Shown here piece after piece: positions 9,023-17,726 of a stretch of 64,000 bases of DNA. The DNA is taken from assembly GCF_029892605.1 (NCBI RefSeq), contig NZ_JARXWF010000002.1, positions 1-64,000 on the forward strand, given 5' to 3'. Origin of the DNA: Parabacteroides sp. PM6-13 (GTDB taxonomy: Bacteria; Bacteroidota; Bacteroidia; Bacteroidales; Tannerellaceae). The translations under genes and the position numbers were made by a program. The first letter of the stretch is position 1; each line of letters begins with the position of its first letter. The notes under the pieces were generated by a model. The model was not told the origin of the DNA. It ran no database searches and saw only the letters and a program-made list of their open reading frames with translations.

Positions 9023-10048
9023 TTACGTATTTGTATCCAAAAACATATTTTGATAATTAGTCTGATACGGCACTTTATTTTTGACAACGGCAAAGACCCG
9101 GTGTACAAGTTTGTTTCTCACATTATTGATGATTAACCTTTCATCTTTACCTTCCCGTAGTTTTCGGTGATAATATCCGTTGAGTTCCGGATCATGTTTT
9201 ACGGCACACCTTGCTGCTTGTGTTAAGAGTGCCCTGATCTGTTTATTAGCCAGGGAAGATGTTCGTTTAGGAGTATTTAGGCTTGTTCCTGATGACCTCC
9301 CGAAAGGGACCACTCCGGTATAACAGGCGAGTTGTCGCGCATTATCAAAGCGGGTGAAATTATGTGTATGTATGATTAGGGCTACTGTGTTTATCAGTGC
9401 AATTCCTTTGACCGAAGTGGCCAGATCATAATTTTCCTTTACGTCCATAGAACTGTTTATAATCTCCAACATTTGCTTTTCCACTTCTTTGATCTCCTTG
9501 TTGATCCGCTCTATGTCGCGCATGGATTGCTCGTAGATATATCGTGCGGTAGAATCACGTTTGTGTATAGCACGTATTTCAGTGGCAGAGATCAATAATA
9601 CTTTTTTGTTGCGTATTAGTCGCTCGCGAAAGGATAACAGCAGGCTTAAGTCAGTTATGGCCTTATCTGTTGGAAGGCAAGCCTTTGCTTTGTCCCGGAA
9701 ACGATAGGCGTATTGAGCGATGGCTAAAGAATCAGCCTTGTCGTTCTTTTCCCTCTTGACTCCGGTGGACAGCTTTATTTGCAACGGACTTTCCAACCAA
9801 AGAAACATATTCTTCTTCAAGAGAAACTCCGTTAGACCTACACCATACAGTCCCGTATGCTCGCCGCAGAACAACCATGCAGAAGAGCTGATCTTTGTAT
9901 TCTGACGAACCCAACGCAGCAGTTCCCCATAGCCCTGCTTGTCGTTTGTAAACTTGTTATAATGCACCAAGTCCAACTCACAGGACGAAAAAAAGGATAC
10001 ATCAAAACTCTTTTTAGAAAAATCAATTCCGATAAATAATTTCTTCAT
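9023..10048 (-). CDS. IS110-family transposase (DEDD recombinase)
   Basis: 341 aa, full length for the family. The N-terminal RuvC-like DEDD domain begins LFIGIDFSKKSFDV (Asp about 9). A coiled linker precedes the C-terminal Transposase_20 domain with ATSVKGIALINTVALI and YTGVVPFGRSSGTS, where Ser 252/253 is the expected catalytic serine. Recent work on IS110 enzymes shows that they use a bridge RNA from the element to choose donor and target. The noncoding region just upstream of this gene has such a candidate. The frame is intact, so the element may be active. Confidence 0.93.
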   Translation of the reverse strand: MKKLFIGIDFSKKSFDVSFFSSCELDLVHYNKFTNDKQGYGELLRWVRQNTKISSSAWLFCGEHTGLYGVGLTEFLLKKNMFLWLESPLQIKLSTGVKREKNDKADSLAIAQYAYRFRDKAKACLPTDKAITDLSLLLSFRERLIRNKKVLLISATEIRAIHKRDSTARYIYEQSMRDIERINKEIKEVEKQMLEIINSSMDVKENYDLATSVKGIALINTVALIIHTHNFTRFDNARQLACYTGVVPFGRSSGTSLNTPKRTSSLANKQIRALLTQAARCAVKHDPELNGYYHRKLREGKDERLIINNVRNKLVHRVFAVVKNKVPYQTNYQNMFLDTNT

Positions 10049-10069
10049 AACTTTACTCTGTTTAATTTT

Positions 10070-10228
10070 GGAATTAACAGGAAAGCTGACGGCTGCTAAG
10101 ACCCTTAATAGGCTTCAAATCCTAAGTTTCTATCTGGCATCTTCAGCTTGACAAACAAAGGTCCCTGGCAAATTATAGGGTTATCCCTGGTCAAAACGAT
10201 GGTTCACCTTCGTTTGCCTGTTAATTCC
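10070..10228 (-). ncRNA. Candidate IS110 bridge RNA
   Basis: Read on the minus strand, GGAATTAACAG (10228-10218) pairs with CTGTTAATTCC (10080-10070) to close a 159-nt RNA. Stem-loop 1 (CAAACgAAGGT with ACCTTtGTTTG, arms at 10206-10216 and 10152-10162) has an internal loop with TTTTGAC (10190-10196) and ATAATTTG (10169-10176). These match the target GATTTTGAC and pair with CAATTTGT (one mismatch, one G-U). Stem-loop 2 (AGCTGA with TCAGCT, 10143-10148 and 10084-10089) holds ATAGAAA (10127-10133), identical to the element's right end, and TTAAGGG (10102-10108), complementary to its left end CCCTTAG. This is the published donor-loop and target-loop design, placed 5-prime of the transposase as in the IS110 group. 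Exact transcript ends are not known. Confidence 0.75.
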
Positions 10229-10374
10229 TTTCTTTTATACAAGCAAAGTAAAGAATTAACATCGCTTTTATTCGACTACAGATTAAGTCTATTTATACCG
10301 TAAGTTCTTCTCCAGCCTTTCTCTTGATATTTACAATGTTTCTCTTCAAGAAAAAGGCAAATGCAAACTAAGGG

Positions 10375-10490
10375 TCAAAATCGCCCGAGTATTTTTCCAA
10401 AAACGTAGGGGTATTTAAAATTAGTCAGGCGAGTAACACTTTTTAACGTATCATATTGTAAAGCAAAACCGACTTTTTGCTTACACTTTG
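10375..10490. repeat. Interspersed ~116-bp intergenic repeat, copy A
   Basis: Contains AACGTAGGGGTATTTAAA and GTAACACTTTTTAACGTATC. Inverted copies lie at 32945-33050 and 58029-58145. All three are intergenic. This copy abuts the IS end and is the continuation of the module ending at 8985. The rest of the gap to 10650 is AT-rich and should contain the promoter of the ABC exporter, though no perfect consensus is seen. Confidence 0.85.
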
Positions 10491-10650
10491 TATTTTGCAA
10501 TTCGCCAAAAAACCGTAAAAAAACAGCTCAAAAAAAGACTAAATAAGTCCAAACAATATTCAAAACAACCGCTAAGACGAGAAAGAGATACGGTATAAAA
10601 AGAATTATCGCTAACTTGCGCCCCTAAACAGCAATTAAATAGGACAATTC

Positions 10651-12498
10651 ATGAAAGACTTCTTGCGTATTCTCCGGCGTTTTGTGCCTCCCTATAAGAA
10701 ATTCTTAGGATGGAACATTTTTTTCAATATACTATCCGCCATCCTCAATCTCTTCTCTTTTGCCCTGATCATTCCGATCCTAAACATCCTGTTCCGCTTG
10801 GAAGAGAAGACCTACAGCTATATGGAATGGGTATTCAATCCGGGGTCTTGGGATGCCTGGAAATCAACTGCGGAGGTGGTGAAGAATAACTTTTTCTGGT
10901 TCGTTTCCAACCTGATCGAGACCAATGGGGGAACCTATACCTTGATTATCCTGGGCGTATTCCTGATCGTCATGACATTCCTAAAGGTGACGGCCATGTA
11001 TATGGCCTTCTTCACAATGATCCCGATCCGTACCGGCGTAGTGCGCGATATCCGCAACCAGATCAACCGTAAGATCACCCAACTGCCTCTTGCTTTTTTC
11101 TCCGAAGAGCGCAAAGGGGATATCATTGCCCGTGTATCGGGTGACGTAAACGAGATAGAGACCTCGATCATGAGTTCATTGGATATGCTTTTCAAGAATC
11201 CGATCCTGATCCTGATCTACCTGATCGGTATGATCGCGATCAGTTGGCAGCTCACTATTTTCGTCCTCATTTTATTGCCCATAGCGGGTTACCTGATGGG
11301 CAAGGTAGGCAAAAGCCTGAAGCGCAAATCCTTAGACGGGCAACAGCAATGGGGCTTATTGATGAGCCAGATAGAGGAGACCCTGAGCGGACTGCGCATC
11401 ATTAAGGCGTTTAATGCCGAACTAAAAATACAGGAACGCTTCGAGAAGGCGAATGAGAAATTCCGTTCGATCACCAACCGCATCTACCGTCGCCAGCAGA
11501 TGGCGCATCCGATGAGTGAGTTTCTGGGCACGATCACGATTGTTGTCGTTTTATGGTACGGCGGGTCGTTGATCCTTTCTTCCAATAGCTCGATCGATGC
11601 CTCTACCTTTATCTATTACCTGGTGATTTTCTACAGCATCATCAACCCCGCCAAAGACCTGACCAAAGCGACCTACGCTATTCAGAAAGGGCTTGCTTCG
11701 ATGGAGCGTGTAGATATGATATTAGACGCTCAAACCGATATTCACGACCCGGAATCGCCGAAAGACATCGAGTTAGCAGACCGCATCACCTACGACAATG
11801 TATGGTTTAAGTATCAGAGCGAATGGGTATTGAAAGGCATCAACCTGGAGATTCCCAAAGGAAAAACAGTGGCCTTGGTCGGACAATCGGGCTCAGGAAA
11901 GAGTACCCTGGTCGATCTGTTGCCACGTTTCTACGATGTGACAAACGGAGGGATCCGCATCGATGAGACCGACGTACGACAGGCTACGCTCTATGACCTG
12001 CGCAACCTGATGGGAAATGTCAATCAGGAAGCCATCCTGTTCAATGATACCTTCTTTAACAACATAGCCTTTGGCGTGGAAGGCGCCACGAAGGCTGAGG
12101 TGGAAGAGGCCGCCCGCATAGCCAACGCCCATGAGTTTATCATGGCGACGGAAGAGGGCTACGACACGAATATCGGCGATCGCGGCGGCAAGCTGTCGGG
12201 TGGACAGCGCCAGCGCATCAGCATCGCCCGGGCGATACTCAAAAACCCACCGATCCTGATCCTCGACGAGGCTACCTCGGCACTCGACACCGAGTCGGAA
12301 CGCCTGGTGCAGGAGGCATTGGAGAACCTGATGAAGAACCGAACCACGATCGTGATCGCGCATCGCCTGTCTACCATCCGCAATGCCGATATGATCTGTG
12401 TGATGCACGAAGGCGAGATTGTGGAGAAAGGGCGCCACAACGAGCTCATCGCGTTGGATGGCTATTACAAGCGCCTTTGCGATATGCAAAGTTTCTAA
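10651..12498 (+). CDS. MsbA-like ABC transporter, fused permease and ATPase
   Basis: 615 aa half-transporter. The N-terminal ABC transmembrane domain (about residues 1-345) has six membrane segments. The nucleotide-binding domain has Walker A GQSGSGKST (411-419), signature LSGGQRQR (515-522), Walker B ILILDEATSALD (about 535) and the H-loop IVIAHRLST. This is the MsbA/lipid-exporter type, so lipid A or another amphiphile is a reasonable substrate, but drug or peptide export cannot be excluded. It stands alone, 21 bp before a GH95 lipoprotein gene on the same strand. Confidence 0.88.
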   Translation: MKDFLRILRRFVPPYKKFLGWNIFFNILSAILNLFSFALIIPILNILFRLEEKTYSYMEWVFNPGSWDAWKSTAEVVKNNFFWFVSNLIETNGGTYTLIILGVFLIVMTFLKVTAMYMAFFTMIPIRTGVVRDIRNQINRKITQLPLAFFSEERKGDIIARVSGDVNEIETSIMSSLDMLFKNPILILIYLIGMIAISWQLTIFVLILLPIAGYLMGKVGKSLKRKSLDGQQQWGLLMSQIEETLSGLRIIKAFNAELKIQERFEKANEKFRSITNRIYRRQQMAHPMSEFLGTITIVVVLWYGGSLILSSNSSIDASTFIYYLVIFYSIINPAKDLTKATYAIQKGLASMERVDMILDAQTDIHDPESPKDIELADRITYDNVWFKYQSEWVLKGINLEIPKGKTVALVGQSGSGKSTLVDLLPRFYDVTNGGIRIDETDVRQATLYDLRNLMGNVNQEAILFNDTFFNNIAFGVEGATKAEVEEAARIANAHEFIMATEEGYDTNIGDRGGKLSGGQRQRISIARAILKNPPILILDEATSALDTESERLVQEALENLMKNRTTIVIAHRLSTIRNADMICVMHEGEIVEKGRHNELIALDGYYKRLCDMQSF

Positions 12499-12519
12499 GA
12501 CTCATTTTTCAATAAACAT

Positions 12520-14952
12520 ATGAAAAGACTTACTCTACGCTGTTTACTCCTGTCGGTGATTGTATTGACAGGATGTGAAAAGCAAGTGAAACCAACACTC
12601 AGTTACCATTTCGACCGTCCGGCTCAGCTATGGGAAGAGACATTCCCTTTGGGCAACGGGCGCATTGGACTAATGCCCGATGGGGGCATAGAGCAAGAAG
12701 CTATTCTACTGAATGAGATCTCGTTATGGTCGGGCAGTGTGCAGAATACCGATAACCCGGAGGCGATCAAATCCCTGCCGGAGATACGCCGCCTATTGTT
12801 TGAAGGGCGCAACGACGAAGCGCAGCAACTGATGTACGACACTTTTGTATGCGGCGGACAGGGTAGTAACCGGGGCAACGGAGCCGATGCCCCTTACGGT
12901 AGCTCCCAATTATTAGGCTATCTCAACCTCGATTTTTCTTATCCCGACGCCGGGGCTCCGGTTACGGCATACCGTCGGACGCTCCACCTCGAAGAGGCGG
13001 TTTCTACCTTATCTTTCACAAAAGGAGATACCCGTTATACTCGGGAGTATTTCACCTCTTTCTCGGAAGATGTAGGCGTTGTGCGGCTCACTGCCGACCG
13101 GGAAAAGGCATTGCGCTTCACCCTGGGCATGAGCCGTCCCGAATGTGTTACAGTTACGACCGATGGCAGAGATCTGGTGTTGAAAGGACAATTGCCCGAC
13201 GGTGTAGACACCTTGGAATACAAAGGTATGCAGTTTGAAGCACGCGTCAGGGTGTTGATGCCCCAAGGCGGAACCCTTACACCAGCAGCCGACCGACTGG
13301 AGATAGCCGATGCTACGGAGGTCATTCTATTGGTGAGTATGGGCACCGATTATTTCAACGAATATGATTTTATCAATCAGACGACCGCCATGCTTGACAA
13401 GGCGGAGGCTGTTGCCTATCAGCCGTTGCGCGATTCGCATACCGAGAAGTATGCGGAACTGTTCGGCCGCGTGGAGCTCGATCTGGGCCTCTCCGGCCGG
13501 GAAGAGTTGTCGATCGACGAACGCCTTTCCCTGTTTGCCGTTGACCGGCAGGATGTCTCCCTGGCTACGCTCTATTTTCAGTTCGGACGCTATCTGTTGA
13601 TCTCTTCTACCCGTCCGGGACTATTGCCTCCCCATCTACAAGGGCTCTGGTGTAACACGATACGTACACCCTGGAATGGCGATTATCATTTGAATATTAA
13701 TCTGCAAATGAATCTTTGGCCGGCTGAGGTGACTAACCTTTCGGAATTGCATCTGCCATTGGTTGAATGGACCAAACAGCAGGTTCGAAGCGGACGACGC
13801 ACAGCCAAGGTGTTTTACAACGCGCGTGGCTGGGTGACGCATATCCTGGGAAATGTATGGGAGTTTACGGCGCCGGGCGAGCATCCCTCCTGGGGTGCCA
13901 CCAATACCTCAGCCGCCTGGTTGTGCCAGCATCTGTATGAACATTATCTCTATACGCTCGACAAGGAGTACCTGGCCGATGTCTATCCGGTGATGAAAGA
14001 GGCTGCTCTGTTTTTTGTCGATATGCTGGTGGAGGATCCGCGCAATGGCTACCTCGTCACCGCGCCGACCACCTCGCCCGAAAATGCTTTTATCATGGAG
14101 AATGGACAGCGGGTGAGTATTGTCGCCGGATCGACGATGGACAATCAGATCCTGCGCGAGCTCTTTACCAACACGATAGAGGCGGCTTCGCTCTTGGGCA
14201 TCGATGAAGACTTTTCGAACACCCTGAAGGCGAAACGTGAACGGCTGATGCCGACGACGATTGGTCCCGACGGGCGCATCATGGAATGGCTCGCGCCTTA
14301 TAAAGAGGCGGAGCCCCAGCATCGCCATGTGTCGCACCTCTATGCCTTGCATCCGGGCAATGAGATATCCGTCCTGAAAACGCCTGAACTGGCGGAAGCA
14401 GCCCGTCGATCGTTGGAGGCGCGGGGCGATAAGAGCACCGGTTGGTCGATGGCGTGGAAGATGAATTTCTGGGCGCGCCTGCATGATGGCGACCATGCTT
14501 TCAAACTCCTGGCAGAGCTTTTGCAGCCTTGTGTCGACCGAGGCACCAATATGACCAACGGGGGTGGCACCTATCCGAATCTTTTCTGCGCGCATCCTCC
14601 TTTCCAGATCGATGGTAATTTCGGCGGTTGCGCGGGCATTGCCGAGATGTTGTTGCAGAGCCAGTCGGGCGTAGTCGAGATACTTCCGGCATTGCCGGCT
14701 GCCTGGCCTTCCGGTAGCTTCAAGGGGATGAAAGTGAGAGGCGGAGGTGAAGTTGCTGCCGAGTGGGTGGAAGGAAAGCTGACTACAGCCAGCCTGAAAG
14801 CCATTGTATCCGGTCGATTCGTTATTCAGATACCGGCCGACTCCGACAACCTGATCATCAAAAAGAATAATAGAATAGTCTCCATGCCTATTGTCGACTC
14901 CACGTTAAGCGTTGACCTGCAGGAGGGAGAAGAGATTGAATTCGTGTTCTGA
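12520..14952 (+). CDS. GH95 alpha-L-fucosidase, lipoprotein
   Basis: 810 aa. The signal peptide has lipobox VLTGC (Cys 19), so the protein is probably anchored to the outer membrane. The N-terminal beta domain (about 30-280) starts with PAQLWEETFPLGNGRIG, the GH95 hallmark. The (alpha/alpha)6 catalytic domain has HLNINLQMN (Asn 392, Asn 394), TTSPEN (Glu 521, general acid) and QIDGNFGG (Asp 698, base activated by the Asn pair), matching the known inverting 1,2-alpha-L-fucosidase site. Some GH95 members act on alpha-L-galactose instead. No SusC/SusD genes are adjacent. It probably releases fucose from host glycans or plant xyloglucan. Confidence 0.92.
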   Translation: MKRLTLRCLLLSVIVLTGCEKQVKPTLSYHFDRPAQLWEETFPLGNGRIGLMPDGGIEQEAILLNEISLWSGSVQNTDNPEAIKSLPEIRRLLFEGRNDEAQQLMYDTFVCGGQGSNRGNGADAPYGSSQLLGYLNLDFSYPDAGAPVTAYRRTLHLEEAVSTLSFTKGDTRYTREYFTSFSEDVGVVRLTADREKALRFTLGMSRPECVTVTTDGRDLVLKGQLPDGVDTLEYKGMQFEARVRVLMPQGGTLTPAADRLEIADATEVILLVSMGTDYFNEYDFINQTTAMLDKAEAVAYQPLRDSHTEKYAELFGRVELDLGLSGREELSIDERLSLFAVDRQDVSLATLYFQFGRYLLISSTRPGLLPPHLQGLWCNTIRTPWNGDYHLNINLQMNLWPAEVTNLSELHLPLVEWTKQQVRSGRRTAKVFYNARGWVTHILGNVWEFTAPGEHPSWGATNTSAAWLCQHLYEHYLYTLDKEYLADVYPVMKEAALFFVDMLVEDPRNGYLVTAPTTSPENAFIMENGQRVSIVAGSTMDNQILRELFTNTIEAASLLGIDEDFSNTLKAKRERLMPTTIGPDGRIMEWLAPYKEAEPQHRHVSHLYALHPGNEISVLKTPELAEAARRSLEARGDKSTGWSMAWKMNFWARLHDGDHAFKLLAELLQPCVDRGTNMTNGGGTYPNLFCAHPPFQIDGNFGGCAGIAEMLLQSQSGVVEILPALPAAWPSGSFKGMKVRGGGEVAAEWVEGKLTTASLKAIVSGRFVIQIPADSDNLIIKKNNRIVSMPIVDSTLSVDLQEGEEIEFVF

Positions 14953-15043
14953 TCGATCTCTCGGATGCATTTTATCTTTATGAAATGAGATGAATTCTTC
15001 TCAGAGTGGCTATCTTTGCCCTTCAATTAAAAGGAAAAGATCT

Positions 15044-15598
15044 ATGAAAAAGTATTTTTGCCTGTTTCTCCTGATTTTTCTGCCGACTCTGTTAGTTGCC
15101 GGGGAACGGGGATTTGCGTCTATGGAAGAGGAGAACACCTGTTCTCCTGTCAAGAATGGAAAAATATGTTATAGCGACGATGTAAGCCTGCGGACCATAT
15201 CCAAAGGGCGCCTGTTTGCGATTATCAACGCCTGGGCGCATGATAACTATGGAACTGATTTTGTCTACTCCAATGTGTCCGCCAATAAGAATAAGGGATC
15301 GATATTGATCAGCTCCAAAGTGGAATTATGGTTATCGGAGCGCGAGAGCACGATGATGAAGTTTCGGGTACGTATCCAATGCTATGATAACCGGTACACG
15401 ATCGAGATCACAGATATATCCTATCAGTATGACCCGACTAATGCGCGGAAAGTCAAGAGCTATCCGGCAGAAAGCGTGATCCTCAAAGAAGGACAAGGCA
15501 ACCGGGTGGATATCATTAAGAACCCGCTACTGTTCTGCGAAGCCACCTATTACTTTGCGGATAAATTGATGGGGCAGATCTATAACGAAGTGAAATAA
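15044..15598 (+). CDS. DUF4468 domain protein, exported
   Basis: 184 aa. The start MKKYFC (15044) gives a clean signal peptide ending LLVAG and has AAAGG just upstream, so I prefer it to a longer frame beginning at 14990. The body (about 40-150) resembles DUF4468, a TBP-like fold common in Bacteroidetes secreted proteins: a GRLFAIINAWAHDNYG helix, then beta strands including MMKFRVRIQCYDNRYTIEI. Function is unknown. It is followed 41 bp later by the FecCD permease gene. Confidence 0.75.
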   Translation: MKKYFCLFLLIFLPTLLVAGERGFASMEEENTCSPVKNGKICYSDDVSLRTISKGRLFAIINAWAHDNYGTDFVYSNVSANKNKGSILISSKVELWLSERESTMMKFRVRIQCYDNRYTIEITDISYQYDPTNARKVKSYPAESVILKEGQGNRVDIIKNPLLFCEATYYFADKLMGQIYNEVK

Positions 15599-15639
15599 CG
15601 CGGATCGATCCGCATGACTGAACCAACCGCTGCCGCGCC

Positions 15640-16674
15640 ATGAACAGGAAACCACTTTATATGTATGCCTTCTGGGTGGTGCTTCTCCTGGTCTTGTTTG
15701 CCGGAAGCCTTGCCTACGGCTCGGTGGCTATTCCTATCGATGAGGTATTTTCTATTCTGTTTGGCAAGGAGTCGGAACGGGCTGCCTGGCAAAGCATTGT
15801 ATTACAGGCACGGTTGCCGCAGGCTTGCACCGCTCTCTTGGCGGGAGCTTCGTTGGCCACCAGTGGGCTTTTGTTGCAGACGCTGTTCCGCAATCCCCTT
15901 GCCGGTCCCTCTATCTTAGGCATCAGCGACGGGGCGAACCTGGGCGTAGCGATCGTGATGCTCTACCTGGGCGGAAGCCTGAAGCAACTGACCGGCTGGA
16001 CAACCGGCGGTTATATAGCGATTATCCTGGCGGCTTTCGTAGGAGCCTTCCTGGTGTTAGCCATTATCATCTATTTCTCCTCCAAGGTGCGCAGCAATGT
16101 GATGCTGTTAATCATCGGTATTATGGTGGGTTATCTGGCCTCCTCGGTTATCTCTATCCTGAATTATTACGCGGCAGCCGATAAAGTGCATACCTATGTG
16201 ATGTGGGGGATGGGGAACTTCTCCGGTGTATCGGTGGAGCAGTTGCCGGTCTTTGCCGCCATTTCCGGTGTCGGTTTGCTCTTTGCTATCCTATTGATCA
16301 AGCCGTTGAACGCCTTGCTTTTAGGCGAACAATACGCGGCCAACCTGGGCATCAAGATCAAGCAAACGCGAGCATTGATCCTGATCTGTACCGGATTACT
16401 AACAGCCACGGCGACGGCCTTCTGCGGACCAATCTCGTTTATCGGTTTGGCGGTGCCGCATATTGCCCGCTTGATGATTGGTTCGTCCAACCATAAGATG
16501 CTGGTGCCGGTCACCCTATTGGCGGGATCGTGCGTGGCTTTATTATGCAATATGATGATGGTGGTGCCCGGATCGAATGCGATTCTGCCACTCAATGCCG
16601 TTACGCCGATCCTGGGTGCTCCGGTGATTATCTACGTGATCGTGAACCGTAAGAATATTCAGTATTTCAATTGA
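15640..16674 (+). CDS. FecCD/BtuC-family iron-compound ABC permease
   Basis: 344 aa with about ten hydrophobic segments. Family motifs include ARLPQACTALLAGASLATSG, LFRNPLAGPSILGISDGANL and GPISFIGLAVPHIARLMIG. These permeases import siderophore-iron, heme or cobalamin with a periplasmic binding protein. It is coupled to the ATPase gene, which starts 6 bp downstream. No binding protein or TonB-dependent receptor lies next to it in this window, so the substrate is unknown. Confidence 0.92.
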   Translation: MNRKPLYMYAFWVVLLLVLFAGSLAYGSVAIPIDEVFSILFGKESERAAWQSIVLQARLPQACTALLAGASLATSGLLLQTLFRNPLAGPSILGISDGANLGVAIVMLYLGGSLKQLTGWTTGGYIAIILAAFVGAFLVLAIIIYFSSKVRSNVMLLIIGIMVGYLASSVISILNYYAAADKVHTYVMWGMGNFSGVSVEQLPVFAAISGVGLLFAILLIKPLNALLLGEQYAANLGIKIKQTRALILICTGLLTATATAFCGPISFIGLAVPHIARLMIGSSNHKMLVPVTLLAGSCVALLCNMMMVVPGSNAILPLNAVTPILGAPVIIYVIVNRKNIQYFN

Positions 16675-16679
16675 AGGCG

Positions 16680-17696
16680 ATGAAACAGACAGCTGCCATA
16701 GAAACCATTGGGTTAAGCATCGGGTACCGTCTGAAAGGTGGTCATCGGAAGGTGGTGCATGAGGCATTGAACCTACGGATGAATGCCCGGGAGGTGACCT
16801 GTCTGCTCGGCTTGAATGGCGCCGGTAAATCCACGCTGTTGCGTACGCTCTGCGGTTTTCAGTCTCCTTTACAAGGGGAGATACGCCTATTGGGCAAGCC
16901 GTTGAACAGCTATTCGCCGGCTGATTTCTCCCTGACGGTAGGGGTTGTATTGACCGAGAAAACAAACGCGGGCGGGATTACGGTCTACGACCTGGTCGCT
17001 TTGGGGCGGCATCCCTATACCGGTTTCTTCGGGCGGCTGCAGCCGTCGGATCACCGGATTGTGGAAGAGGCACTGGAGGCGGTCGGCATCACACATAAAC
17101 GGGAGAACTATGTCTCCGAACTCAGCGATGGCGAGCGACAAAAGGCGATGATCGCGAAGGCGCTGGCGCAGCAATGCCCTATTATCCTATTGGACGAACC
17201 GACTGCTTTCCTGGATGTCACCAGCCGTATCGAAGTGATGATGCTGTTACGCCGACTGGCCAAGGAACAGGGGAAATCCATTCTGTTGTCTACCCACGAC
17301 CTGGATCTGGCGATTCAGATGGGCGATCGTCTCTGGCTGCAGGAGAAAGGGCGCCCGATGGCGTGTGGAACGCCTGAGGATCTGATCCTGAACCATTCGT
17401 TTGAATCCTTTTTCCGGAAGGAGGGTATTCTGTTCGATGCTACAACCGGCAAGTTGCATACCGAACTACCTACGCATCCTGTCGGCGTGGCGGGCGATCC
17501 GCTTACGGCTTATTGGGTAGGGAACGCCTTGGTGCGCAACGGATATAAACCTTCTGCCGTGACAGAGGGTCAGTTGAATATCGACTGTCTGTCGCCCGAA
17601 CATATCATCCTCACCCATCAGGACGGACAGCGTGAAGAGGTGAAAAGCGTGGATCAACTACTGGTATCTATTTCGCAGCTCCCGACTATTTCGTAA
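16680..17696 (+). CDS. FecE/BtuD-type ABC ATPase with C-terminal extension
   Basis: 338 aa from ATG 16680 (an in-frame TTG at 16671 overlapping the permease stop is less likely). Walker A GLNGAGKST (44-52), signature LSDGERQKAMIAKALA, Walker B IILLDEPTAFLD and the H-loop STHDLDLAIQ are all present. The last about 90 residues go beyond a typical FecE ATPase. The segment contains AYWVGNALVRNGYKPS and SVDQLLVSI and may be a regulatory domain. It powers the neighbouring permease. Confidence 0.9.
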   Translation: MKQTAAIETIGLSIGYRLKGGHRKVVHEALNLRMNAREVTCLLGLNGAGKSTLLRTLCGFQSPLQGEIRLLGKPLNSYSPADFSLTVGVVLTEKTNAGGITVYDLVALGRHPYTGFFGRLQPSDHRIVEEALEAVGITHKRENYVSELSDGERQKAMIAKALAQQCPIILLDEPTAFLDVTSRIEVMMLLRRLAKEQGKSILLSTHDLDLAIQMGDRLWLQEKGRPMACGTPEDLILNHSFESFFRKEGILFDATTGKLHTELPTHPVGVAGDPLTAYWVGNALVRNGYKPSAVTEGQLNIDCLSPEHIILTHQDGQREEVKSVDQLLVSISQLPTIS

Positions 17697-17726
17697 CTTG
17701 CGGCCGCTTACATATAGGGTACCGCC

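Larger units (their letters stand above)
8986..10374 (-). mobile_element. IS110-family insertion sequence, complete
   Basis: Boundaries were inferred by comparison with the uninterrupted repeat at 33 kb: ...TTACAAATTG|TCAAAATCG... is continuous there and split here by about 1389 bp. Ends are accurate to 1-2 bases because the core dinucleotide is ambiguous. The element holds one transposase gene (9023-10048, minus strand) and a long structured 5-prime noncoding region (10049-10374). There are no terminal inverted repeats and no obvious target duplication, as expected for IS110. It inserted into an intergenic repeat, so no gene was broken. Confidence 0.85.
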
